This document shows positions 25,530 through 33,607 of a DNA stretch of 64,000 nucleotides, piece after piece. Source of the DNA: DATCYX01 sp963714425 (GTDB taxonomy: Bacteria; Chloroflexota; Anaerolineae; Anaerolineales; UBA4823); contig CAVQOI010000012.1 in NCBI GenBank assembly GCA_963714425.1, positions 71,510 to 135,509 on the forward strand. The letters are read 5' to 3'. The translations under genes and the position numbers were made by a program. Within the stretch, counting starts at the first letter, position 1. Each line of letters starts with the position of its first letter. The notes under the pieces were generated by a model. It ran no database searches, was not told where the DNA came from, and worked only from the letters and a program-made list of their open reading frames with translations.

Positions 25530-27853
25530 AGGTCTGGTGCCAGGAAGGCGACGGACTGGCCCTCATCATCGTCCATCACCAGCTCGAGGTGATGTCCCGG
25601 TCGGAAATCAGCCACATGGATCAGGCGGATACAATCAGAAATGGCATTCTTCTCGTCTAAGAAATCTCCCAGCCTGTTGGGAGTATGGTAAAAAAAGGAT
25701 TTATTGAAAACCGTTTCCTGGTCGTCCAGGTAGATCGCCAGTGGATAGATATTCAACTCTACCAGGTCTTGGAAGAAATGGGTGCCGAAAGAGGCTTCGG
25801 GCGCCTGTCCGATCCCCTGCCCTGCCAGCTCTACCAGGGCGCGGGTGTGGTAGATATCCCCATAGCCAATATGGATACCCAGGTCTGGATTAGATGTTCC
25901 CCAGCGTCCCGGGCCGAGCAGGATGAACTCCTCGTCTGCCAGGGCGGCGTTCAACCGGCGGATGGTCAGGCTCATCTCTGCCCGCGCGGCCTGGGTGGGC
26001 AGGCTCAGGTATTCCTCTGGGGTGACGAAAGCCACGTAGCGGATGTTGGATACATGGCCGCGGGGCGCCATGCGCTGGGTGGAAAAGATGATCTCCTCAT
26101 CTTCCAGGTATTGGGGCAGACGCACTTCGCTATCCTTTAAGTGGCTCTGCGGGCGGCATTGCAGCAGCGTAATCTCGATCTCTGGATGCAGAGTATCTGG
26201 TTGCAGGATTCGGGCGGCGAACTCAGTATCAACCGGAGAGCGGTAATGCTTCTCCAGCAGACGCACAATCTCACTCAGGCGCTGAGCCATGGGCGTGCGA
26301 CGGAACAGCTCATCAAATGTGATCACCAGCTTGTCCAGGTTGCTCTCCATCACCATGCTGCGCAGCGGGGATAAGTAGCCACCCTGGTCCAGCTGTGCCA
26401 GATAACGCAGGATCGGGTAGCGCGGTTGCATGACCTCCTGGATGGGCAGCGTCTTGAAAGTGTTCTCCTCCAGGTCGAGCAAGTCTACAAACTGCTGCGA
26501 ATAGCGGCGTAAGTCCTTGGTATTATCCTGCGGATGCAGCATGGGGTGGCTTAGCGCCACCAGGCGGGGGTAATCATTGCCTACCCGGTCTACGGCGCGC
26601 GTTCCCAGGCCCCAAACCAGGCGGGCGAAGCCGTCCTCTCTACGGATTTGCGGAGACCAGCGGTACAGGTTGCGGCTGAACGCCACTCCCGAGGCGTGCG
26701 GCAGGTAATATCTGCCAAAGCGCTCGCCTTCCACCGCCTGGATCAAGATCGCCATGCGCTCGTCATAATCCTGCAAGCCTTTCGCACGCCGATAGAGCAG
26801 CGCATCTGGGTGGAATACGCTGGCGTAGATGCGCTTGACTGCGTGGCACAGGCTGGTCAGGTTCTCCCTTGGCGATCCCTGGTTGGGGCAGAAGTGACTC
26901 TCGTACTTCCCGGCGAAAGAGGTGCCAAAGTTATCTTCCAGCAGGCTGGAGGAACGCACAATTACCGGTTTGTTCCCCAGCTGCTCGAGCACCCCACGCA
27001 GGCTGTCGACGATATCCTCGGGGAATTCTCCACCCAGAAACTCTTTCTGAAGCTGGGGATACTCGAGGCGAATCTGCTCAACCGGCTTGTATTTCTGATC
27101 GCCCCAATGCATTAAGGAGTTGAACGACATGTACGCGTAGGTCAGGTCTGCCCCGATGAAGAAGGAGGTCGGCAAGCGTAGGCACTTTCGGATTTCCTCA
27201 TCGCCAGCCTCGTTCAGGATGCGCGCCGCCAGCAGCATTCCTGCGGTTTTGCCTCCAATCTTGCCCAACCCGATCTTGCGCTCGCGGATCTTGCTCAGAT
27301 CGTCGATAGTAAACCACTCTTTAGCAATATGGACATAAGGCAAGTGATCACTGATCAATGTGCGGATGAGCACGACCTTGATCTCCTGGAGGCGCGCCTC
27401 CAGACGGCTGCGTTCTTCGGGGGGAAGGGACTCGATGGCCAGACCCTGGTCGAAGAGCATGCTCTGCGGCGCCAGTTCCGGGTTAAATGCTACCCCTAGC
27501 TCGTGCTCCAGCGCGCCGCGCGCGCTCAATGTCTCCTTGACGATCTGCTCGAAGAGATCATATGGCAGGTTATAGGCAAAGTAGAAATCTGTCAGATGGT
27601 CGCGTACACGCATCAAGCGGGTATCCCAGATATCGGCTGCCTCATCCAAAAAGGGATTGTGCACCCCTTCCATGATTTGGGAGCGGATAGCTTTTTCGCG
27701 CACCTCGGCATCAAAGGCTTGCTGTGTGATCACCCCGCGCTTGAACAGCTCGCGGCGCATTTGGGAACGAATCTTCCCGCTCAAGATTGGGTATTGAGCC
27801 AAGGAGAGATAGATATTAAGCGTGCGGTCGGAAGATGGTGGCGGGAGAGTCAT
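25526..27853 (-). CDS. PEP/pyruvate-binding domain protein (PPDK N-terminal-like)
   Basis: A 775-residue protein whose middle part matches the ATP-grasp-like domain of PEP synthase and pyruvate phosphate dikinase. Key stretches are KIGLGKIGGKTAGMLLAA (about residue 220), VIVRSSSLLEDNFGTSFAGKYES (about 310) and the nucleotide-site region around LIQAVEGERFGRYYLPHASGVAFSR. The phosphohistidine swivel domain (a GGxTSH-type motif) and the C-terminal PEP barrel are both absent. It therefore cannot be a complete PEP synthase. The ATG at 27853 starts MTLPPPSSDR; a longer frame back to 27928 runs through a repeat spacer. The function is unknown. Confidence 0.82.
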   Translation of the reverse strand: MTLPPPSSDRTLNIYLSLAQYPILSGKIRSQMRRELFKRGVITQQAFDAEVREKAIRSQIMEGVHNPFLDEAADIWDTRLMRVRDHLTDFYFAYNLPYDLFEQIVKETLSARGALEHELGVAFNPELAPQSMLFDQGLAIESLPPEERSRLEARLQEIKVVLIRTLISDHLPYVHIAKEWFTIDDLSKIRERKIGLGKIGGKTAGMLLAARILNEAGDEEIRKCLRLPTSFFIGADLTYAYMSFNSLMHWGDQKYKPVEQIRLEYPQLQKEFLGGEFPEDIVDSLRGVLEQLGNKPVIVRSSSLLEDNFGTSFAGKYESHFCPNQGSPRENLTSLCHAVKRIYASVFHPDALLYRRAKGLQDYDERMAILIQAVEGERFGRYYLPHASGVAFSRNLYRWSPQIRREDGFARLVWGLGTRAVDRVGNDYPRLVALSHPMLHPQDNTKDLRRYSQQFVDLLDLEENTFKTLPIQEVMQPRYPILRYLAQLDQGGYLSPLRSMVMESNLDKLVITFDELFRRTPMAQRLSEIVRLLEKHYRSPVDTEFAARILQPDTLHPEIEITLLQCRPQSHLKDSEVRLPQYLEDEEIIFSTQRMAPRGHVSNIRYVAFVTPEEYLSLPTQAARAEMSLTIRRLNAALADEEFILLGPGRWGTSNPDLGIHIGYGDIYHTRALVELAGQGIGQAPEASFGTHFFQDLVELNIYPLAIYLDDQETVFNKSFFYHTPNRLGDFLDEKNAISDCIRLIHVADFRPGHHLELVMDDDEGQSVAFLAPDL

Positions 27854-27854
27854 G

Positions 27855-27938
27855 TCGGTTGCAGGTTGAAAGTTGCCTGCCAGGCGGCAGAAGCAAAGGA
27901 GCGTACCTTCCCAACTTTCAAAGTACAACCTTCAACTA
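27855..27938. repeat. Echo-word inverted repeat between dnaN and the PEP-domain gene
   Basis: GGTTGCAGGTTGAAAGTTGC on one side is answered by CAACTTTCAA and ACAACCTTCAACTATCAAC on the other. TTGAAAGTTG and CAACTTTCAA form a perfect 10-bp inverted pair. It is one of several such spacers in the window. Confidence 0.55.
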
Positions 27939-29072
27939 TCAACTCGCCAGGTGCATGGGCATGATCACGTGCAGGAAGTTATCCTCCCCCACCGGCTTGA
28001 CCACGCCTGGACTGGCATCTGAGATCGTCTCCAGCGCTACGTTGGGAGTCCCGATCACGTCCAGCACCTCGCGCAAGAAGCGGACATTAAAAGCGATGAG
28101 CTGCGCCTGACCTTCAATGGTGGCGTCTACCACGGTCTGGTTGAAGCCCGTCTCCTCAGACTGCCCGGTGATCTCTACCTGACCCGGTTCGAGCTCGCCG
28201 CCGTCCTGGATGTGGATGCGGGCAATGTGCGATCCTTCACGCGCAAAGATCTCGGCTTGCTTGCAGGCCTTGAGGAATTGCGAGGTAGACAACACGGCAC
28301 GCGTGTTGTGGCTTTTGGGGATGAGCTGGTCCAGCTCGGGGAAGGAGCCTTCGATGAGCTGGGAGACCAGCTCGATGTTCTTCATATGAAATATCACCTG
28401 TCCGCGCCCTGTCGGCATGACCATGGTCACAGCCTGCTCACCATCACTGGAGACACGCGCCAGCTCGATCAATGCCCGAGCTGGGATGACGGCATGGATG
28501 GGCTTGGGCGCTTCCGAAGAAAGCTCGGCGCGGCGGATGGAGAGCCGGAAGCCGTCGGCAGCCGAGAGCGTGATCTTGTTGTCGCGCACGTCCACCAGCA
28601 CACCGGTCAGGATCGGCCGCGCCTCGTCAGTGGATGCGGCGAATGCCACCTGGTGGATCATCTCTTTTAAGTCGGTCACATTGATCTGCAAGCCGGTGTC
28701 AAGATCAGGCGTGGGCATGGGCGGAAATTCCTGGGCGTCGATGCACTTCAAATCGGTGTTGGAGGCGCCGCAATGCACGTTGAGCACCTGGGTGCGCACG
28801 TTCAGGCTCATATCCACCTGCTTGTCCGAGAGCGTGCCCACCAGTTCGGCAAAGGTGCGCGCGGGGACGGTGGTGGAACCCTCCTCCTCAATCTTTGCTC
28901 CGATCCAACACGTGATGCCCAGCTCCAGGTTGGTAGCTGAGAGGCGTAGACGCCCTTCATCAGTGGCGATCAACACATTCGCCAGCACGGGCAGCGTACT
29001 GCGAGCAGAGACGGCGCGTGAAACAATGCTCAGGCCTTGCGCAAGATTTTCCTGAAGGACAGATACTTTCAT
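27939..29072 (-). CDS. dnaN: DNA polymerase III beta subunit (sliding clamp)
   Basis: A 377-residue clamp that tethers the replicative polymerase to DNA. The three-domain clamp fold is visible, with the conserved N-terminal ARSTLPVLANVLI and C-terminal VGEDNFLHVIMPM (the family's YLIMPMRL-like end). The ATG at 29072 begins MKVSVLQENLAQGL; the longer upstream frame is not family-like. There is no strong ribosome site. Unlike the usual dnaA-dnaN-recF order, its neighbours are a deoxynucleoside kinase operon and plsC. No dnaA gene or clustered DnaA boxes were noticed. Confidence 0.96.
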   Translation of the reverse strand: MKVSVLQENLAQGLSIVSRAVSARSTLPVLANVLIATDEGRLRLSATNLELGITCWIGAKIEEEGSTTVPARTFAELVGTLSDKQVDMSLNVRTQVLNVHCGASNTDLKCIDAQEFPPMPTPDLDTGLQINVTDLKEMIHQVAFAASTDEARPILTGVLVDVRDNKITLSAADGFRLSIRRAELSSEAPKPIHAVIPARALIELARVSSDGEQAVTMVMPTGRGQVIFHMKNIELVSQLIEGSFPELDQLIPKSHNTRAVLSTSQFLKACKQAEIFAREGSHIARIHIQDGGELEPGQVEITGQSEETGFNQTVVDATIEGQAQLIAFNVRFLREVLDVIGTPNVALETISDASPGVVKPVGEDNFLHVIMPMHLAS

Positions 29073-29270
29073 AGGGAAGACTCTCCAATTCGGGTTGTAT
29101 ATCAGTATACAACGCGCGGGAAGTTTTGTGAAGCTGAGAGAAGGAATCAATCCACCAACATCGCTTCTCCTTTTGCATAGTCGAATGCAATATCAGATTG
29201 TTCTCATTGTTTTTCGCTCTGGGCAATTATCTGGACCGGCGCCAGCAGATCGCCACTTCATATCCACAGG

Positions 29271-29276
29271 TATAAT
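29271..29276 (+). promoter_or_regulatory. -10 box of plsC
   Basis: TATAAT, preceded by AGG, lies 18 bp before the plsC ATG, leaving a leader of about 12 nt. No convincing -35 box is seen. Confidence 0.5.
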
Positions 29277-29294
29277 TGGGCCACCGGGTCCAGC

Positions 29295-29969
29295 ATGATT
29301 TACTCACTACTGCGATTGCTGCTTAAGCTATTTTTCCGTCTCTTCACCCGCCTGGAAACGAGCGGATTGCACAACCTGCCGGTTTCGGGCGGGTTCATCG
29401 TCGCCGCCAACCACCTGGGGCGGCTGGACGTAGCACTGGTGTACCACCTGCTGGACCGCCGGGACGTGTACCTATTGGTAGCGGAAAAATACCGCAAGTA
29501 CGCCATCTTCCGCTGGCTGGTCAGGCATTTGGATGCTGTTTTCGTGGAGCGCTTCAGCGCTGATTTCCGCGCCCTGCGTGAGATGCTTAACCGTCTGCAA
29601 AGGGGCGGCATCCTGGTCATCGCTCCTGAAGGGACGCGCAGCCCCACCGGCGCGCTGATTGAGGGCAAGCCTGGCGGCAGCTACCTGGCGGTCAAAGCCG
29701 GGGTGCCGATCGTGCCTGTCGCCGTCACCGGCACGGCGGACAAGATTGTTATTCGGGAGTTCACCCACTTGCGAAGGCTACGACTGAGCGTTCACGTGGG
29801 CCAGCCATTCGAGCTATCTGCAGTAGACGGCAAGGCTCGCGACGCTGCCCTGCAAGCCCATACCGATGAGATTATGTGCCGCATCGCCGTGCTTCTCCCT
29901 CGCGAGTGGCGGGGGGTATATACTGACTACCCGCGGGTTCAAGAGTTATTGGCGATTGAGGAATGCTGA
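29295..29969 (+). CDS. plsC: 1-acyl-sn-glycerol-3-phosphate acyltransferase
   Basis: Adds the second acyl chain to lysophosphatidic acid in membrane phospholipid synthesis. The 224 residues include a membrane-associating N-terminus, the HX4D motif (NHLGRLD, about residues 38-44), the EGTRSPTG motif (about 115-122) and a later GVPIVPVAVTGT strand. All are characteristic of the PlsC/LPLAT family. The ATG at 29295 has no clear ribosome site and is very close to the -10 box. Confidence 0.92.
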   Translation: MIYSLLRLLLKLFFRLFTRLETSGLHNLPVSGGFIVAANHLGRLDVALVYHLLDRRDVYLLVAEKYRKYAIFRWLVRHLDAVFVERFSADFRALREMLNRLQRGGILVIAPEGTRSPTGALIEGKPGGSYLAVKAGVPIVPVAVTGTADKIVIREFTHLRRLRLSVHVGQPFELSAVDGKARDAALQAHTDEIMCRIAVLLPREWRGVYTDYPRVQELLAIEEC

Positions 29970-30062
29970 TTGAGGATTGTAGATTTGTGATTGCGGATTG
30001 CTGGTTTGATTATTTACCTGGATGCCAATTTTTTTCACTGACTCGTTGACTCGCTGACACAT
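29960..30062. repeat. GATTG/GACTCG short-word spacer
   Basis: Direct echoes of TGATTGAGGATTG, TGATTGCGGATTGCTGG and then GACTCGTTGACTCGCTGAC fill the space between plsC and the CDF gene. No inverted partner arm is seen here. Confidence 0.45.
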
Positions 30063-30065
30063 CCC

Positions 30066-31502
30066 ATGCCCCGCTACGACTGGACCGACGACGGTTACTT
30101 CATTACAGAGCGCAGAGATCTCGCCCAGATCCGCCGCGTGCTCATCATCACCATGCTGCTCAACTTTCTGGCGATGGGGATCAAGCTAGTTGCCGGAGTG
30201 CTGACCGGCGCCTTGAGCGTAGTCGCTGATAGCCTGGACAGCCTGTTTGACGGGCTCTCCAACGTAATCGGCCTGGCAGGCTTATATGCCGCCGCCAAAC
30301 CGCCGGATGCTGAGCACCCTTACGGGCATCGCAAATTCGAGACCTTCGCTGCCCTGAGCATCTCCTTCTTGCTTTTCCTTACATGCCTGCAGCTGCTCGA
30401 AAGCGCCTGGAACCGCCTGGGAGAAAACTCCATCCCGGATGTGACGCTTTGGACTGGAGCAGCCATGTTGCTCGCCATACTGGTTCAGGCTGGCACCAGC
30501 TATTACGAGCTGCGCCAGGGGCGGCGCTTGCAGAGCGAGCTGCTCATCGCCGATGCACTGCACACGCGCGCCAGCATCCTGGTCTCCTTCTCTGTGCTGG
30601 TAGGGCTGGTCCTGGTACGCTTGGGATTTCCTCAAGCCGATCCTCTGCTGGCGGCATTCGTCGCACTGATGATCGCCAAGATTGGGGTGGATATCCTGCG
30701 CGAGACCCTGCCTGTGCTGGTCGACCAGGCAGCGATCGACCCGCGCCAGATTGCCGAGTTGGTTGGGCAGGTGAGCGGCGTGGAGTCATTCCACCGCGTG
30801 CGCAGCCGTGGGGCGCTAGGCAGCGCAGCTGTGGACCTGCACGTGCGCGTCTCTCCGAACAAGACAGTCCAGGAGGCGGACGCCATCGCCAACGAGGTGC
30901 GCCGCCGATTGCTGGAACTGGATAAAGTCAGCGACGTGACCGTAAACGTCGAAGCCCAGCGGCTGGCGCTGGGCGAGCGCGCCGACCTGTTCGCCGACCT
31001 CAAGCTTGCCGCCGGCGAGCTGGGGCTGGTGATCCACAAATCCTGGGCACACCGCCTGGAAGGCAAGCTGTACGTCGAGGTGCATGTGGGTGTGCCGCCA
31101 ACCCTGACTCTGGGGGAAGCCCACGACCTGGTCGACCGCCTGGAGGTCGAGCTACACCGCCGCCTCCCCGAGGTAGCGGAAGTGCACACCCACATTGAGA
31201 TGGCAAATCTGGCTGTGCAAGAGGGCGACCGAGCCTCGCTCGAGGAGGAGCAGCGCGTGCGGACAGAGATCGAGCGCATCGTGGCGGGCATGCCCGGGGT
31301 GAGCCGCGCCCACAATATCCAGGTGCGCCGGCACCAGGATGGCGGCGCCCATTTCCACGTCGCTTTGGAAGCGGAGGCGGCGGGGGAGATACCCGTTTCC
31401 GAGGCCCACCAGCGCTCGCACGAGCTTGAGCAGGTGATCCGGGAGCGGCTCCCCGAAGTGGTCGAGGTCTTCGTGCACCTGGAACCGCCGGGCGGCTCGT
31501 GA
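30066..31502 (+). CDS. Cation diffusion facilitator with three C-terminal dimerisation repeats
   Basis: A 478-residue metal/proton antiporter, long for the family (usually about 300). The six-helix CDF membrane domain covers about residues 25-215, with the HPYGHRKFE motif after TM3 and D residues in TM2 (ADSLDSLFDGLSN) and TM5 (ADALHTRASI). Three successive cytoplasmic ZT_dimer-like ferredoxin folds follow (about 220-300, 305-385, 390-475), each ending in a (V/A)-x-V-x-V-x-(V/I)-E-type strand. The metal is probably Zn, Mn or Fe(II). No regulator is adjacent. No good ribosome site precedes the ATG. Confidence 0.93.
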   Translation: MPRYDWTDDGYFITERRDLAQIRRVLIITMLLNFLAMGIKLVAGVLTGALSVVADSLDSLFDGLSNVIGLAGLYAAAKPPDAEHPYGHRKFETFAALSISFLLFLTCLQLLESAWNRLGENSIPDVTLWTGAAMLLAILVQAGTSYYELRQGRRLQSELLIADALHTRASILVSFSVLVGLVLVRLGFPQADPLLAAFVALMIAKIGVDILRETLPVLVDQAAIDPRQIAELVGQVSGVESFHRVRSRGALGSAAVDLHVRVSPNKTVQEADAIANEVRRRLLELDKVSDVTVNVEAQRLALGERADLFADLKLAAGELGLVIHKSWAHRLEGKLYVEVHVGVPPTLTLGEAHDLVDRLEVELHRRLPEVAEVHTHIEMANLAVQEGDRASLEEEQRVRTEIERIVAGMPGVSRAHNIQVRRHQDGGAHFHVALEAEAAGEIPVSEAHQRSHELEQVIRERLPEVVEVFVHLEPPGGS

Positions 31503-31545
31503 GGTTGTACGCGTAATCACCTTTTCCCTATCTTAATAACCTAAA

Positions 31546-31575
31546 TTGAGCAGATCCCGCCTCGCGTGGTAAGAT
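31546..31575 (+). promoter_or_regulatory. Probable promoter of polX
   Basis: TTGAGC (31546-31551) and TAAGAT (31570-31575) are 18 bp apart. The predicted transcription start falls at or next to the ATG at 31582, so the mRNA may be leaderless. Confidence 0.5.
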
Positions 31576-31581
31576 TCCGGC

Positions 31582-33321
31582 ATGCTAAATTCCAGGCGTA
31601 AATTCACCAATCGCGACCTGGCGAACGTGTTCGAAACGATCGCCAGCCTCCTCGAGATTAAAGGCGACGTGATCTACAAGATCCTCGCCTATCGCCGGGC
31701 CGCCGAAAGCCTCACCAACCTGGGCAGAGATGTGACCGACATCTGGCAGGAAGGCGGGTTGAAAGATATCCCCGGCGTGGGCAAAGCCATCGCCGAGAAG
31801 ATCGACGAGATCCTCTCCACCGGCAAGCTGGAGTTCTACGAAAAGCTCAAGGGCGAAATCCCTGAGACACTGGTCGAGCTGCTTCAGGTGCCGGATTTAG
31901 GTCCAAAAAAGGTCGCCCTGTTCTGGAAAGAGGTGGGCGTCACTGACCTAGCCGGGCTAGAAGCCGCCGCAAAAGAGGGCAAGCTGCGCTCGCTGCCCGG
32001 CATGGGCGAGAAATCGGAGACCAAGATCCTGGCTGGCATTGAGTCGCTTTCGCGCCGCACTACGCGCATCCCCCTGGGGCGCGCCTGGCCCTTCGCCCAG
32101 GAACTGCTCGAGATGCTGCGCGGGTTACCTGGTGTGAGCGCCGCCGAGGCCGCCGGGAGCCTGCGGCGCATGCGCCCCACCGTGGGCGACCTGGACCTGC
32201 TGGCAGCCGCCAGCAATTCTAAAGCTGTGATGGAAGCTTTCGTCAGCCGCCCGGACGTGAGCCGCGTGCTTGGCAAGGGCGAGACCAAGTCCAGTGTGGA
32301 GTTCCACCATGGGCTGCGCGCCCAGCTGTGGGTGCACCCGCCGGAGCGCTTCGGCACCGCCCTGCAGTATGCCACCGGCTCCAAAGACCACAACGTGCGC
32401 CTGCGCGAGCTGGCTCTCAAGCAAGGGCTCTCGCTCTCCGAGCACGCCCTCACGCGCCAGGACGGGAGTGAGATCCTGTGCGCTACAGAAGAGGAAGTCT
32501 ACGCAGCACTGGGCTTGCCATTCATCCCGCCCGAGCTGCGCGAGGACCGCGGCGAGGTGCAGGCAGCTAAAGCCGGCACACTACCTGAGCTGATCGAGCT
32601 GGGCGACTTGCGCTCCGAGCTGCACGTGCACTCCACCTGGAGCGACGGCAAGCTGAGCATCGAAGAGATGGCGAAGGAGGCGCGCCTGCGCGGCATGCGC
32701 GTTCTGGCGTTCTGCGACCATTCCGCCAGCCTGGGCATAGCTGGCGGGCTTTCAGTCGAGGAGATCCGCCAGCAGCGGGAGGAGATCGACCTGGTTCAGC
32801 GCAAGCTGGGCAATTCGATCCGCCTGCTGCAGGGGGTAGAGCTCGAGATCCGCGCCGACGGCACCCTGGACTTCCCCGACGAAGCCCTGAGCGAGCTGGA
32901 CATCGTGGTCGCCTCGCTGCACGTTGGCTTACGCCAGCCGCGCGAGAAGGTCACCGAGCGCACCATTAACGCCATCCGCAATCCGCACGTCGACATTATC
33001 GGGCATCCCACCGGGCGCATGATCCCCGACCGCGAGCCCGCCGACCTGGATATGGATGCGGTCTTCGCCGCGGCAGCCGAGAGCAAGGTGGCTTTGGAGA
33101 TCAATGCCCACCCATCGCGCCTCGACCTGGACGACATCTACAGCCGGCGCGCCGTGGAGATGGGCATCCCCCTCAGCCTGAACACCGACGCCCATTCCGC
33201 CTCCGACCTGGATCTGCTGCATTTCGGCGTGGCAACCGCCCGGCGCGGCTGGGTGAGCCCAGAGCACGTGATCAACTGCTGGGAGATGGATAAATTGCTC
33301 AATTGGTTGCGCGGGGAATAG
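31582..33321 (+). CDS. polX: PolX family DNA polymerase / PHP exonuclease
   Basis: A 579-residue two-domain repair protein. The N-terminal part is PolX: helix-hairpin-helix motifs (DIPGVGKAIAEKI, PDLGPKKVALFW) and the catalytic GDLD pair (D203, D205). The position where family members I know carry the third metal Asp (as in QVDLRVV) is Q248 (GLRAQLWVHPPERFGTALQYATGSKDHN). Polymerase activity may therefore be lost or altered. The C-terminal PHP domain (about 345-575) keeps its metal-binding motifs: HVHSTWSDG, CDHS, GVELEI, HPTGR and NTDAHS. These support the 3'-5' exonuclease and AP-site activities known in bacterial PolX. Confidence 0.93.
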   Translation: MLNSRRKFTNRDLANVFETIASLLEIKGDVIYKILAYRRAAESLTNLGRDVTDIWQEGGLKDIPGVGKAIAEKIDEILSTGKLEFYEKLKGEIPETLVELLQVPDLGPKKVALFWKEVGVTDLAGLEAAAKEGKLRSLPGMGEKSETKILAGIESLSRRTTRIPLGRAWPFAQELLEMLRGLPGVSAAEAAGSLRRMRPTVGDLDLLAAASNSKAVMEAFVSRPDVSRVLGKGETKSSVEFHHGLRAQLWVHPPERFGTALQYATGSKDHNVRLRELALKQGLSLSEHALTRQDGSEILCATEEEVYAALGLPFIPPELREDRGEVQAAKAGTLPELIELGDLRSELHVHSTWSDGKLSIEEMAKEARLRGMRVLAFCDHSASLGIAGGLSVEEIRQQREEIDLVQRKLGNSIRLLQGVELEIRADGTLDFPDEALSELDIVVASLHVGLRQPREKVTERTINAIRNPHVDIIGHPTGRMIPDREPADLDMDAVFAAAAESKVALEINAHPSRLDLDDIYSRRAVEMGIPLSLNTDAHSASDLDLLHFGVATARRGWVSPEHVINCWEMDKLLNWLRGE

Positions 33322-33329
33322 CCACCTGA

Positions 33330-33520
33330 CGGAAAGTCATTGCAAACCGCCGCAGGCGGTGAAGCAATCTCGTTTTTGTGAATAAGATGGCTTCGTCGGC
33401 TGCGCCAGCGCCTCCTCTCCATGACCACTCCAGACAGTCATCGTGAGACCTAGAGGTGAGTCATTGCGAGAGAGCTCGGAGGGCGAGACCTTCGGGCAAT
33501 CTCAGACTTTATTAGATGTG
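33330..33520. repeat. Dispersed repeats of the CATTGCGAG / GAAGCAATCTC type
   Basis: GTCATTGCAAACCGCCGCAG then GGTGAAGCAATCTCG near 33340-33373, and GTCATTGCGAGAGAGCTCGG ending in GGGCAATCTCAG near 33462-33507. This fills most of the 286-bp gap between polX and alr. The remainder (33520-33607) shows no clear structure. Confidence 0.6.
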
Positions 33521-33607
33521 GTGTCGGCTGCCTGGCTGCCGCCAGGTCGCAAAGTGTGCATCTCTCCACACCCGAGACTATGGGCGGGTCTGCACCCTCG
33601 CACACCG

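Noticed and set aside
25526..27853. Complete PEP synthase or pyruvate phosphate dikinase
   Set aside because: Only the N-terminal nucleotide-binding part can be recognised; the phosphohistidine motif and PEP-barrel residues are absent.
27939..29072. Replication origin near dnaN
   Set aside because: No dnaA, recF or gyrB nearby and no cluster of DnaA boxes noticed; dnaN stands alone here.
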